This document shows positions 23,401 through 38,400 of a DNA stretch of 64,000 nt, piece by piece. The notes under the pieces are model-generated. The model did no database searches and was not told the origin of the DNA. It saw nothing but the letters and a program-made list of their open reading frames with translations. The DNA comes from Phlebotomus papatasi. Lineage: Eukaryota; Arthropoda; Insecta; Diptera; Psychodidae. Both the position numbers and the translations under genes were made by a program. How positions within the stretch are numbered: the first letter of the stretch is position 1; each line of letters starts with the position of its first letter. The stretch is taken from positions 76,384,001 to 76,448,000 of the forward strand of contig NC_077222.1 in the NCBI RefSeq assembly GCF_024763615.1, read 5' to 3'.

Positions 23401-26400
23401 TGCAGATTGCAGAGTTCCAAGAGATGCGAAAGAGTTAATTTTATCCTTGGCTTACTTACTACAAAGATAATTTCTAAAAATATTCGCGGCTTTAAATATA
23501 AAAAAAACTCAGCAAAATAACAAATTAATAAAAATTTAAATGTAAATTAATCTGAAAGTAATTTTAAAAAATCACAGCTAAAATTTTGAAACTTCTGTAT
23601 ACATAAAACTCCATAAACATTTTTATAATTAAAAATCTTTCTACCCCCTTTTCCGATAAACATTGTACTTTCTGCTATTACCGAAATATCGCTCTCATAT
23701 GGAAGGTTATTGAATTGGGGGGTTGAACATGTTGATATTAACGTGGATTAAATCATCATTCCTGATCGATTTATTGTATATATGAGGGGGGCAAGGCTCT
23801 TATTCGATTATACGTGCGAAATATGGTGAGATGGTTCAAATGGCAATTACTCACCCTTTGTAGCAACAAAACACTTCACACACATACTCAATTAACATTT
23901 TCCATTTTCACGTGTGGGGTGGCACGAAAGGCCCTTAGGTTAAGAACTCTCCTTCTGGTGGTGTCGTCCTTCACTCGTCAAAAACTCCTGCAAAATATTA
24001 TGCATTGCGTTGTGAAATGGTGAAAACAAAAGAAGCAATAGAATTATGCATATTAAATTAAATTAATTTTCGTCGCGGACGTTGTTTTTGCCCATATTTT
24101 CACAAAATCCCTCCCGGAAATTCGGATTGAATTTCCCATACACGGAAGTTTAGTTGTTTTGCAGAAAAAAAGGGCTTCACTCTTATATATTCATACACAT
24201 GTGCACATAAAGCAAAATTTTATGAAAAGCTCATCAATTGCTTTCAATCTTCAATCTATGAAGAATTTTCCTAACTCTTTTGTATATCGAAATCAAATAT
24301 GCAGTATCACCAGGAGAATGAGTTTGAGTTTAACTATACAAAGGAATCTTTGTACTTGCATATTTCTCAAGTTAAAGCACTATCATACTGATAGTTTTCC
24401 ATTTGACGCTCTGGTAAAAAAAAAGTCGAAGGTTTTTCTGAGAAAAACAGACTAAACTTTCAAGGAAAGTGCACTGTACATAATTTCCTTCTTGAGAAAG
24501 TTTTCTGATGAGTTCAAGAGAAACAAGTCAAGAGGAGTTTTCTGGAGTTGCTGAAAAAGTATAGAATCCATAAGTATAATGAAATTACATCATTTAAGAT
24601 ATTTGCAAAATTACTTTAAAATTCTAAAAAGAAAACCGTTTATAATGGCCTTTTTGGTGAAAGTTTGTCAAAACGCAAAAATATTCTTTTGACAAACTTC
24701 TTAACAAACAACTTCTGAACGATATTAGATTAGCTAGAAAATGTCTAAAACTTGGAACAAATCCGAATCAATTCGAACGGTTAATTGATAAATGTATTTT
24801 GTTGGAAATTAAATTGTTTATAATGATATTATATTTTTGAATTTTTTAAAATTGTATTCGGTTTAAATTATATATTTTTTATACAAAAATTACGACCAAA
24901 CAAGATTTATATAAAATACCTAATTGTGGCACAACATTATATAGAAAATTTCCAGATATCTAAAGGGTGTTCTAACTTGAGAGACTTGAGTCATAAAGCA
25001 AGAACTTTAGCAGTTAACTTAGTTGATTTTTTAAAGCTTGAAAATATTATTCTAAAAACAATATATACAATATATACCTGTTTTATTGAAGATAACATTT
25101 AAATTGAATTCTAGGAAAAGCATCAAATTTTTCTTCAAAACTTTTGATTCGTAAAATAAGATCAATATAATGTTTGCATTTTATTTTTCATAATGTAATT
25201 GTCTTCTGAATTTTGAATAGTCAAGTGGTACACATAATAGGTTAATTTTATACATATTTAGTGCCTAGATTATCTATATTTTTATATGTAACTTTGCTGT
25301 CGGAAAGTGAGAAAGTATTTATTATGTAATCTAATTATCTAATTATGTATAAAATTCCTTATACAATTGAATGGTATGTTCAACACCTAATACCCTATAA
25401 ATCTGCTACGTATATCCCGAAGCAGAAGAGAACTGAAGAGACCACTAAGTCGAAAGATTTGTGCTGACATCCGACAATAAATCTAATTAATCTGTCATTG
25501 ATTTAGAACTTTAATAGGATGATAAGGAAACTTAGGGCAAAATATGTTAAGCCACATACTACAAAATTTGATATCTTCTAAGATAACAAGAATCGAGGCC
25601 TCAGATTTTTATTACAGGTAGTATTCATGAATCTTCACAAACGTTCAAAGTCTTAAAAAATTTGAGAAGAAAAACAGGGAAATTTTGAGTCGTCTTAGAT
25701 ATGATATAGGCATAAATGTGTATAGATTTATAGAATAATCTTTAGGTCTATAGAAATTCTAATCTATAATAATAATTTATAATCTAGAGTCGAAGGAACA
25801 CTGTTCGGAAGGTAACACATCACATATTGGCAATTACGTCAAAATATTAAAATTTATTTAATGTATCTAACAAAATACAAGTAATATGATGTTTTTCTCT
25901 TAATCTATCTAAGGATAGATGTTCAAATTTCATATCCCGAAATGGTACAAACAAAATAGGGTGTCAATAAGTCATCAGGATACAGTTTTTTAAAGTGCTC
26001 TCTAGTGTTCCTTTGACCCTATAATATAAATTTTGGTATAATTAAACATAACACTAGACATATGCATAATTTTTAATTAAAAAAAAAAACAACTTTGAAC
26101 GATGATTGTTTCTTTCATTTAAGGTCTCAACATCTTGTGAGAAATTTTTGTCAACATGGAGCATTTTGAAGTAAATTGATAGAATATGTGCAAGTAAACC
26201 ACGTCAAAAAATGCTGCATTTTGACGAACATTTCTTACAATTTTTGAAAGCTTACGCAAGCTCTAATAAAGTGAATCAAAATAATATAAATTAGGAAAAA
26301 ATTATGCACCACCGAATAGGGGTAGCTCCAAATTTATTTATCGAATTAATAGCTCAAGTAAGTTTAAGAATAGATATCATTTTTCCTAAAGTTAACGATA

Positions 26401-29400
26401 TATTGCATATGTATACACTTTATTTTTACCGAAAGTAAGAAATAAAATAAAATACTTAAAATAATAAAAGGGGAAAACTTTCAGGCTATGCACAAACTCT
26501 GGCCTTGAACATTTCATATTTTTCCTAAAATCATTTATAATGAATCTGACCTAATAGGAATATATTTCAATAGTTAGTCTTAAGTCACACATTTTCTAAA
26601 AAAAAAGGTTAGATTCGTTAAAGGAACATGGAAAAAAATGAAATGTTCGAAGGTAGAATCCTCTCGTTCGGTTATAACCTTCCCGATTTGACAGCTCTCT
26701 CCGGTTGATGTTTTTCTTTCTGTATCGATTCGGAGGTGTATATCAGAGAGAATTTACCTAAAAATCCATTGGAAGTTCGTACGTTTAAACCGACGTGTTA
26801 CATGAAATTGAGCAAATTCGTGAAAAGAATATTTATTTTAATGAAATTGCAATTCAAGCATTCTGCAATCCTGATATTCTTTAAAAAAAACTTCATAAAA
26901 ATTACTTTAAACTGCAAACGTTTACACAGTATTGTTGACATTGTTGACATTGTTGACGATTCAACTGTCAAGAATACCGAAGTTCGAAAGGGCAGAACAA
27001 TACACACGGCTCTTTGTTATCCGGTACTTCATTATCCGGGTGACAGCTGCCAAACGCTGGGCGGTTGAAGTAGGGGAATGTAGGCATGGTTCGCACAGAG
27101 TGAACCTTCAAACGATGCGAATTTTCTCTTTGTTTGCAAACAGCTGACCTACCATTTCTCATCTCGTTTCATAAGCTTAATATTGATCTATCTTATGGCT
27201 AAGAAATGACGAACTAGCTCTTTGCAAACAAAGAGAAAATTTGCGTTGTTTGAAGGTTCACTCTGTTTGAACCATGCCAACATTCACCTATTCAAAACGA
27301 TTTTTTTTACGAAACATACAGTTTGTCCAGAGTGAATTAATGTATTATTTTCATTTTATCAAAGTTTTTGACACACAATCGTGGTACAAAATGAAACATA
27401 AACAGAAAAGAAAATTCTGTTGTTTTTCGACAGAAAACAAATTCCAACAGCAGAAAATATAAAAAAAAAACGTTGACCAGATTCAAAAAATCAAAAATGT
27501 CGCATTTTGTCCCTACGTCAGCCGGATAACGACGAGTGTAGCTCTAAAGCGGCGAGTATGTGAACTTGCGCTTTTTTGGGCTTCCGATCTTGGCTTTGGA
27601 GTGGCTTTCTCTCTTTGAAAGGCTATTGCTGAACGGAGGGATGTGCGAAGTCTGAAAGCCTTCTCCTACACCGACTCTATTGCATTGTCAGCCTTTAACT
27701 CATTAAGGTCGAGTGGGACACCGGTGTATCAAAAACAAAACTATTTTTTTCGGATTATTTAGAGGACATGACAACTTTCTAAAGACAAAAAAAATTGTTT
27801 TTGAGATACCGGTATCCCGCTCGTCCTTAAAAGGTTAAGGACGAGAGGAATCAAAAATTAGGGGTTTGAAAAGTATTTTTTCTGTCCTTTTAGAACAACA
27901 CATAACTTTTTTTTAGATATCCATAGGAAATTTTTTTGGGGTCACTGGTAACCCAATTGTCCTTAAAAGGTTAGGGTGTAGTGTTTATATGTCTTCCAGA
28001 TATTTTGAGACAAGTGACAAAGAACAGAGGGACACTTGAAATTTTCCTGGAAATTTCAATTATTTTACAGATTCATTATTTGCATTGATATAGCCCTGTG
28101 TGCTATGCAAACATATTCTTAGAAAATAAAGTCAATTTCACATCTTTTAAGAGCGTGCGATGGTGCATCAGTTTTTCCTACCCTATGGCCAGTTAATATT
28201 TACCCAAGCATTTTTAAGAATTTCCACAAAATCAACTCTTAGAAAATGACTCGAAAATTATATTTTCCATCGAGATTGAGGAAAATGGCCTGTGGTAAAT
28301 TTATAGAGGAGAAAATTTCCTATTAGAATGTGCTTATACAGAGAAAAAATATTTTGTAAAATTGTTTGTAAATGTTTGTGAATTCTTACTGGGGACTTAC
28401 TAAATGCTCGTAAATCGAATAATCCACAAAAAAAAGTTCGCAAAAGATTGTATTTTTTCACAAACATTTGTTCGTAAACAAGCAAAAAGTTTGTAAAATT
28501 TAGTCATTTGTTTGTAAAGTTTTGCCAGCCAAACATTTACAAACAAATGTTTGTAAAGGAACAAAAAATGCTCGTTAAGAGTGCTGATGTTACGAACAAT
28601 GTTTGTGAAAAAATACAAACTTTTACAAGCTTTTTAGTAGGTTATACGATTTTCGAGTATTTAGTAAGTCCTCAGTAGGGTAAATTAAGCTAATTCAAAA
28701 CCTGCTCCATATAGAAATTTTTCGCTACTTCAAATGGAAACGTCATTGTTTTCACGATAAATACACTACTAAATTATTACATTTATATTTTCTTTTTCTC
28801 CACAGTTTCTTTATTTAGTTAATTTTTCTCCAAATAAAGCGAAAATCCATTCATATTCACAAATTTTAATTTGTTAATTTCTCAGAAAAATTAAAAGTGT
28901 TCCTTTTCACCATTGAATTTTTCATCGATCAACCATGTTTTCCAATGAAAAACACAATAAAGTGATTGTTCGTTTTGTTTAACATTTATGTCATATTTCT
29001 GGCTAATTTTAGTTAAATTAAGTGCTAACCTTTATTGTTAACGGTACGTGAAGTTTTCAAATTAAATAATTACCTATTTCGTGAACAAAAATTGTTTTTC
29101 TGAAGTGTCTGCAAATGCTTCAATAGAAAACCCCGGAAATATGATTTCTTTGGAGAGATTTTGTTATTGTTGGAAAAGAGAAAAGACCAAGAATAAGAAC
29201 AAATCCTGTACTCAAGAGCAACTCAACAAGGTTTTGGAAGCCTTTCGTCGCGGTTTCACTTACACCGTTTGTCTCCAATTAGAAAATTTTTCTTGTCTCC
29301 ATTTGGATTAATTTGTTTCCAATAGAAGCATTTTACGCTCGCGTATTTTTCTTTTATTTAAGAAGTTTTCAAATTATATCTAAAGAATTTTCACTAAACA

Positions 29401-32400
29401 GTAACATTCTAGAAGAGTCAAGGAGCAAATTTATGTAACTCTCTTCAGAAAAAAATATGAACTTAATGTATTTAATCTTCTATCAGAGTTAAAGCGTCTG
29501 AAAATGGTTTTGTATTAGGACATTTGCCCTAGGAATTTACAAACATTTACGAACAATATTACAAAATATTCTTTTCTGTGTAGGAAATCTCTCGAGTCAT
29601 CTGAGAGCTCGTGAAAAAATAAAATACTAATTTTGTCACATTTTGCCCCATGTTCCCCTATTAGTTAGTACATTACAATCTCATCTAACAGCATATTTAT
29701 GAAACATATTTGACCTTGAAGAGCATTAAGGAAATATAATTGCCTCTACTAAATGAACCTATTTAAATGTTAAACTGTTCAGTGCAGCCTTCTCGACTCA
29801 GGGATAGCTTATTATACCTTTGTGCTAATTATAATTAATTTTTCCTGTTGCTTTTCACGGATATTGCGAGACTCAGTTGTCCTGAACATTTTTCGGTGAG
29901 AGTAAGAAATTTCCCTGGTGCTCCGAAACATTACACTGATGGTGTTTTAATGCGAAAATATAATTACAATCTGAGGCATTATTCATGAGAGTCGCATAAT
30001 CGGCGTGAGAATATTGTGAATACGCTTTTTTTCGCTCTCACTCATGGGCATAAAAAGTTGAAAAATTACACGGGGCTTATTATTTACACCTCCAGAAGTG
30101 GGGAAGGTGAAGGAGTCGGTAATACAATTGAGATGAGAAATTTTACAATTGCTGATGTGTTGGATTATTTCCTGTGTATGGTGCAAGATATGTTGGCAAA
30201 GAAGGGGAGAGACCACTGCGTGTGAAAATAAATTTATATATAGTCCATATCCCGAAGTTTATTGCACTCAATGGGAAATTAATTGTTGCTTATAATGTTG
30301 GAAGATGTATTACATACACACACAATAACTAAAAGCCACGTGGAATTTAAATGCCTCAAGAATGAGACGCAAAAATCTTAGAATTTTGATAGACAATAAA
30401 GATGTCTGTATTATGGAGGGTGGTATGTCGTGATTATACATATATAAAAAAAAACTTTTTCTTTTATCTGTTTCCTCGACTCTGTAACTTTTTTTTTGCA
30501 ACTGCTTCACAGTCAGATGACACAGAAAAGCACGCGGGACAAATTTGAAAGAAGAATATGAATTTGGGTCACAAAGTTGCGGAAGTGACACGGAGAAGAT
30601 GATTCTATTTTTTTCTCGCGTTTTTTTTTCTCACTCAAATTCAATTCCAATTATATAGCGGAAGCTGCACCTCTTATACCACCTCGCCCGTTTATTCACT
30701 AAAAATAATACTCCAACTACGACAATTGCTAAAGAAAACGACCAAGTTTCTCTTCTTATGGCATTACGGACGATTGAATTTTCTCATTTGGAACATTGTA
30801 ACCGACCTCCCTTTCTTGATTCTTTTCCCTCGTTTTTACTCTAGTCTTGTTAAATTACTTTACACGTGTATCCATATATTAATTACATTCTGTGAAAAAA
30901 TACATAGCATATTATTAATGTGTTTATGCTATAGAATTCAGATTTGAAATTGTAATATTGCAATTTATGCAGCAAATTGGAATTTAGAAAAAAATGTTTG
31001 GCATTTCATGCAGGAATGGACGCAAGAAGATTCCCATGGTTTCAGTTAAACCTTTAAGCTAAAGCCTCCAAGAGAGCACCTAATGCTAACTGATTTCAAT
31101 TCAGCTGAAAACGTATGTATTTTTAGCTGAATTCTGCTAAGCATAAAATGAAACTCGCGAGGCAGTGCAATTTCCATATATTTGGTTATCATTTTTTGTT
31201 CGAGAACTGCTGACCAGTCAGCATATTTTTGCAGATTGATTCAGCAAAAATATGCTGAAAACGCTGTTTTTTTTTAGCTAACTGTGCTCGCTGGGTTAAA
31301 AGAGGGTGTTTTAATTCACTAAGAGAAATTCGAAAAAGTCAAAATAACATTCTGGAAATGTTAATTTTACCCTGCATTATTGATCCGAAATCGGTGTAAA
31401 TATTACCCTTTTTAGGTGTATTATGGGTTAAAATTATCCTTCTTTCATGTTGATTTTACCCTTAAAAGGTGTAAAATTAACATTAAAAAATGTTGATATA
31501 TTTTTACAACCAAAAAGAACTTTAACACTTTTTAGGTGTAAAAATATATCAACATTTTTTAATGTTAATTTTACACCTTTTTAAGGGTAAAATTAACATG
31601 ACAAAGGGAAACTTTAACCCACAACTTTAATACACATAAAAGGAGTAATATTTACACCGATTTTGGATCAATTCTGCAGTGTAAAATTAACATTTCCGAA
31701 CCGAAATGTCATTTTAACTTTTTCGTATTTCTCCCAGTGAGTGTTCGAAATCTCTTTTTAGAAATCAATCTCCCTTATAAAGCTTTATCTCGCCTCAGTT
31801 TTACCTATCCTTCGGTGCATAAAACCCCTTCACATTAGCTTTATGTTCGATTCTTTTCGAAAATCTGTCCTTTAAAAAATTAAGTTAATAAATAAAGAAG
31901 AAGAATAAACTGAAAAAGAATAAAGCTTAAAAAGTTTTCTTAAATCTAGCATTGTTTCATAATAAGTATCGAATCATCCTAATAAAAAATAAATAAATAA
32001 AAAATAAATGATAAAATCAATATCATAATAAATTGCTATTTATAACCTATCAATTTTATTTTTTTACTTATACAATATTTTGAATTGAAATATATAAATA
32101 GAAAATCTGTTTAACTCTCTACGTCTACCTCAATGAGGAGTATTATAATAGACGGCAAGGATAGTTTTCCTAGAAACTACTAGGAGAAATTTTCCAAGAA
32201 TTAGCAGTGTGCACATTAGTTGGATGTAATAATATCAAAACATCCTCGTTTAAAGAAGCGCTTAAAGCTCTTCTCCTAAATTTACATTGAAAATAGTTTA
32301 AGTAGATTTATGGACTATTCATTTGTGAATAATTGAAAGTGTTGAATTTGAGAAATTTAAAGGTTTTCTATAACTCATTTAAAAAAAAAACTTTTATCAA

Positions 32401-35400
32401 TTGATAGTTTATTTTGGCTCCCTGCAGGAGAATTTTGAAACGCAATGGCAATGTCATATTGACGAATTTTGTTCAAATTTTAGTAGAACTTTTTTGAAAA
32501 AGTGATTCTGTAACCGTGACATTGTCATATGGCATTGCCAGAAGTCACATTCTAATGACAATGAATTTTATAAAATAAGTCAATCAAAATGGACTGTATT
32601 TGGGAAATACGACTAAATGGCTCCGTTCAGTAATAACCTTTCGAAGAGACAATGCCAATCCAAACCCAAGCCAAACCTATTCGAAAATCCACCGGAAGCC
32701 TAAAGTGCAAGTTCACGTACCCTCCGCTCTAGCGGTGGTTGTTCTGCTATTTCGAATTTCGATATTGTTGATAACCCAGTAACGAAAGAGTTTTGGGTTC
32801 GAAAAATTTTGACGGTGGCGACCCCCCAATTTCTTCAGAGCGTGGTGGTCACCATCAAAAACTAATTTAATTCTGTGCAGTGGCCACCAATGCGGCGGCG
32901 CTACGGTATTTTCCCCACATTCACCACCAAAAGTTCGGTGTTTGAACAGTAGTACGACGTGTAGGACTCTGTATAGTACTTGTCTTATGGAAAATTTGTA
33001 CAGCGTGACACAAGACGTTCCTGGAACTTTGTTCCGGATTCGCCTGTCAGATGGCTGATTCCTCAGAGTTTTGTGAATTTTCTTACTAGTGAAAAATGTT
33101 AAATTAGTGTTTTTTCAAGCAATTGACCAGCAGGATTCCAGAGAACAGTACAGGTACGTGATAATTTGATTGCAGTTCTGTAGAGTTTTTCATTTTTTAG
33201 GTCTTAAAAACACTGAAATATAAAAGTGACGCTTAGTGAGCGTCCTTTGGTTTTTGAGGCTCCCAAGGCAAATTTTTTTTATAAAATATTCTTGAAGAGT
33301 CCCAAATTCAAGTTAGTAGTGCTGTTTAATAAGAAAAAAAAAATATCTGGGCAGTAGATGAAAAAAAGGTTGCATTAGGAAGCTCTAACCTCATTCTAAT
33401 TCATTTTCCATCCGGAAGCCTTTTTTGGGCCCCACATTCAATTTATAATAAGGTGTGAGAATTTCCTCAATCTCCATGGATAAGTGTATTGGGTTTAAAA
33501 AGGATTTCTTTGATATGATTTTTTCTTTAATTTTTTTTAGGGTAATTTAGGGCAACATGTTTTCATTTCTCAAACACTTTCTGTCCGGAAGTATCTTTTC
33601 TAGGGTTTCAGATCGTAATTAAGGATGAAATAATCGTATTTCCTCAATCCTTGTGGATCTGCGTGTTAGGTTTAACCCTTTAAGGACGAAATACTTTTTA
33701 CTGGCCGAAAATGAACAATGAAAATGAAACCGATAATCAAAATCAGTGACACGTTTTACATCTAACCTTGTAAAATCCAACAGTCTGATTCGGTGCATTT
33801 TTTACCTCTACATGATAGGGACAAAAATAACCTAAAAAATCAAGAAATTTTTCTGACGATACCAATGAATGATAATTGTCACTCTAATGAAAAATATAAT
33901 GTATATGAGCGTAGTAACTTTCTATTCACAAAAGGGTTTTGCTTAAAAAAATTGGAATATAAAAAAAAGTAATTTAAAAATTGCTCAATTTTGAGCTTAA
34001 ATATAGCAAATAGCTGGACATTTGTAAAAAATATCCTAAATTCCTACAACTTTAAAAAATATGATACTCTCATGAATACAGAACTACGGTGCGCTTCCAA
34101 TATTGAAACCATCACAAAAAGACAGCACTATTGTTAGAAGATGTGGTCTAACAAACAAAGAAAAAGAAAAGTAACGTTTTTGCTTATAACAGCAAATTAT
34201 TTGAGGATCTGAAAAACTGTTGTCGCAAAGATTAAAAAATAAATAATATAAATATATGAATTTTTCGTTTATATCTTTTCAATTATGTAAAAGTAAATAA
34301 ATATTTAAAATAAAAGTCTTCACCATTTTTAATTGTTACTGAGATATTTCATTTAGGTCTCAAATAATTAAGACTAAAAAATAAAGGCCGCCAAAATATG
34401 AATATTTCAAAATTTAAAACTGTGAGCCTAGGTAAATGCTTGACGTAGACTGAAACATAGATACGTTCTGAAAAGGTCTTGACATCAGCTACAACATAGT
34501 AAAATTTCAGCCCAATCGGATGAGTTACAGGTGATCTTATAGATCTCATGCATCTTACCCTTAGATTGAAGATCTTCAATGCCGTTTATTATTAAAAATT
34601 GTTGATTTTTTAATATTTATCAGAAAGTGCAGTCACCTGCACCTTATCTCAAATGTAAGCTTTTTTCTTAATTTTTTACATAGTAAAATTTTATAAAATA
34701 AATTCTAATGAAACAAAATCCATTCACTAACAACTGAATACAAATAATTTTACCCGTGACATTAGCTCTGAAAAATACGACCGATTTTAGTGTAAATTTT
34801 TCCCTGATTTCGTACACATTTCACGAGATATCTCCAAAACTACGTAGGTTGCCAATTTGGGGTTTTCGGTTGCCTATTCAATATTAAGTTGGCTTTTATT
34901 TTGGATTTATATTTTTTGCTAATTCATTCTACATTGACAGAAAACAGCTAATAAACCCAAAATTTTTTTCGGCGCGCTAGAAACATATGGGAAACATAGG
35001 AAATGTCATGCCTCTGATTTTACCCATTCACTCCCCTCCTTTCATTTTAACTTTTGAAGAGTAAAGTTAAGAAATAGCGAAAAAAAGGGCACAAACATTA
35101 AAAAGAAATAACTTTAGGTAGTCAGAAAAAAATATTTTATCTACGGGTCACACGGGTGACCCAATCGTCTTTAAAATGTTAAAAATAATTTATTTGGTAG
35201 TTTTTTCGTTATTTACTTTTAATAAGAAAATATTTTTATATGGGATTTTTAAAACTATTTTGTATCATCGTTACAGAAAAACTGGAGTGCACCGAGTTAA
35301 CACCTATTGAGAGCCAGCAAGACTATAAACTTACGTCAAATGACGAGAAGGACGGACATAAGCGGTTAGGAAAACATCGGCAGAAAACATAATTTCTAAT

Positions 35401-38400
35401 TAATTTTAATAAATTTTTCAAATTTTCTCGATTTTGTATGGTATTCGCACTTTCACGATTTAAGTAGCACATTTTGCATTTGGGTATATTGAGATGGCAA
35501 CCCTAAAACATTATACTTTTTTCGTATTTTAATAATCAATATTTCAAGTGGAACTTTTTACAAGTGATCTATGATGTTGGAGTTAGATTGGACTGCTCAT
35601 ATTTAACACATAAGGGAAGAGTACCCCGGATCGGAATGTTAAGAGACATGCTCCATATTTAGTTGAAAATATAATCCACAAAACATTATTTGATATTTTT
35701 ATGTTTGCTAATTGATACATTAGTGATCCCTTTAACTATATCTGTGCTTTTGAATTTTTAATTTTTACATTAAATTAATAAAAAATATGTGTAATTGCAA
35801 ACTTGCGCTCTGTACCTCGGATCGTCAGAAATTTAATCAAGTGTCTCAGGGAAAATTGGTTTTATAAATTAAATTTAAGTTAATGCACTGTATTCTTGTG
35901 AGAGTTAAATGGTAAAAAGTAGCTAATAATTTTTAATAAATCATTTAATTTGGAGCAACAATGTGGTATTAACCTGACGATCCGAGGAACACTGCCGATC
36001 GCTGGTACACTTCCCTTAACTTTCGTTCTAAAATATTTATTTTTTTGTTTTTATTTCTATAAGTAACTTAATTGCCGTCACTTATTGAGATATAGAAATG
36101 TCATTTCCTGGACACATTTTCTGTCTTTCCCTACGTTGTTTTTGCGTTTAAATGTAAATAATTTTATATTATACAACTTTCTAAAACATAACAAAAAACA
36201 GTTTCTATATTTGAGAAAAAAATGAATCTTTGATGCAAAACATGTTATTTTAGCGCGATACGCCACTCTTATTCTTAGAAAATACCAGTATTACACATAA
36301 TATTTCTGGAGATTTGACTCAGATTTTTCACAAATGTGACACTTTGCATGGATTAATACAAGAACACTTTTTTTTTAAATAAAATATTAATCAATAGTTA
36401 ATTATTATTGAAAGAAATAGTTTTTTGTGCCTAATTATCATTTAATTTTTATCACTAGAATCAATGAAACGCCATTCTTTAATAACCTTTTAAAGAAAAT
36501 CAGCAAAAAATATTTATAAAAATTTAAAATTAAGGAAAATGTTCAGTATAAACCTTTTTAAGATAAAACCGGATTTAAAATGTACACAATTTTCTATCTA
36601 ATTATGTAATGAAAAATTAAAAAATCCCAAAAATGCTCAAAATGCCACTAAAATCGTGAAAGTACGATATAAATAACCTAAAAATTTGTAATTAAATTAA
36701 TTAATTGTATTTTATAAATTTAAATGCAAATAAATTTAATTTTAGTATATATTTTAGATTTATTATTAAAAATACGGTTAAAACCGGTAAAAAACCGTTG
36801 GTCAGTTGAAATTAAAAAAATGTCGTTATTTTAAAATTCAAAAACTGCGAATTCCCCACAGCATTTTCACCACTCAACCCCGAACAAAGTTCCTGGAACG
36901 TCTTGTGTCACGGTCATTAAAATTTCCATAAGGCAAGTACTATACAGAGTACTACTTGTCGTACTACTGTACAAACACCGAATTTGCGTTACTGGGAAGT
37001 TACTAAAAGCTTCCTAAAGTTCTTTGCAATGGCCATTAAATGCCATTTAATGCCATTTAATTTTGTCCTGTTCCCGAATTTTATCACGAAAATTTATTTA
37101 ATGACATTATCACCTGGATATTTTTCTTCAATCTATTCGTATTGATAGGGTTAAATTTTCGATCCTAAACTGTTGTGTCAAGTAAAACTTAAAGTTCAAA
37201 TTCTAATTACTGATTTTGGACAAATATCTATTGATATTGATGGACACATTCATTGTTGCATGAACACTTTCTGCCAGTAAATTGGCTTTCCCGAATTATT
37301 GACGCGTAGAAAAGCAGCAGTGGCTCTCTTGTACCATCAGTCCTTCCACACATGACAAATTTCGATAAATGCCATGTAATTTTGGAGAGTTTATGGGATG
37401 GACACGAGTCAAACTTCCACATCGCCCTCAACTCTTTAACACACCATTGATTCATGTAATATCCCCTGTCATTTGCAGAGTCCCAAGTATGCTCCACCCA
37501 TGGAATTTGTGGATCAAGCTACCCTCAGTCCGCCTGAGGGTTACAAAGACGGCGGTGGCGGAGCCCTTACTAATGCCCTTGGTGGTGCTCTGGGTGGTCA
37601 TGTATTTGGTGCCCAGCACATCCAGCAGTTGCAGGTGATCCAGAAGCTCCAGCAGCAGCGGGCTGCAATGCTGGCTGCCCGTGGTCAGACAACTACGCCC
37701 CAGCAAGGTGATGCATCCATACAGCAACCGGTGTGTATGGAATGTGCTGAATGTGCTGAGTGTGCCGCCAAACAGATGCAAGAAGGTAAGTTTATCTTAA
37801 TGCTGTACACCTGAACCTTTCTTTTTGAAAACCATTTTCCAAATACCATCTGCCCTTGCCCTCCTGTTATATTTTTTCGAGTAATTCAATTGCACCTGAA
37901 CTGAAGGATTTGCTGTTTCAGAAACATTGCATCCGAAAAAGTTATTTTTAAAAAATGCTATATTGATGTAAAGCAATTTCATAAACCAAAGAAGAGACTT
38001 ATAAACAACCATTGATGCCTGGCAAAAAGTTGAAAAACAATATATAGAAGCTTCAGGCAAAAAATAAAAGATAAAAACTTCTATAAAGTACAAAATAAAT
38101 TCTCAGCTCTTGGTAACAATATGCTATTTGTAGATTATTTATTTCTAGCCTTTAGAGCTTTTCTATTGTTATAGATTTCTTTTAATGTTATGAAATTGGT
38201 TTTCATGCAAAGAACAATGAGGCAGATTCACACAGAGGAATATACAGCCCTATTGATAAGAAACCAATGCCTTAAAACCTAACTATATCCTATTTGCTTC
38301 TAAACTTTACACATCCTGTTGAAAAACGATATTAAGAATAAATGTAGGGCATTTTCATAGGTGGTAAACAGGTCTGCCGCTCATGGATCACTTTCCGTAT

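Larger units (their letters stand above)
28204..29663. mobile_element. Right part of element A, interrupted by B and C
   Basis: Outside 28339-29580 the sequence aligns with the right end of the 922-bp element at 54267-55188. Both have a stretch like agcatttttaagaat, then gaggaaaat, tttcctat, and finally a terminal TTTTGCCCCA followed by TCCCCTA. The left terminus of this copy is not found, so it is truncated or diverged. It is the oldest layer of the nest. Confidence 0.6.
32775..36996. mobile_element. 4.2-kb element with long TIRs starting CCCAGTAACG
   Basis: CCCAGTAACG at 32775 and its inverse at 36996 start arms of more than 100 bp. 32935-33045 and the inverse of 36880-36980 share ttcggtgtttg, acagtagtacgac, ctctgtatagtacttg and gtgacacaagacgttcc. 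The left arm has an extra block of about 145 bp after the first 15 bases. No transposase frame survives. Two younger elements (33676-35178 and 35611-36018) lie inside. It could be a large non-autonomous or decayed element of unknown superfamily. Confidence 0.65.
20449..37478 (+). other. 17-kb intron between first and second coding exons
   Basis: It runs from GTAAGT to TTTGCAG. It holds the ATGCCC palindrome (21193), the LINE fragment (21952), the 498-bp element (22598), the MITE at 27071, TTAA units (27699), the triple nest (28204-29663), the 423-bp MITE (31317) and the 4.2-kb nested element (32775-36996). In 23096-26931 and 29664-31067 only AT-rich sequence and short random frames were seen, apart from a slightly GC-richer patch at 23820-24020 of unknown meaning. 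Confidence 0.75.
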
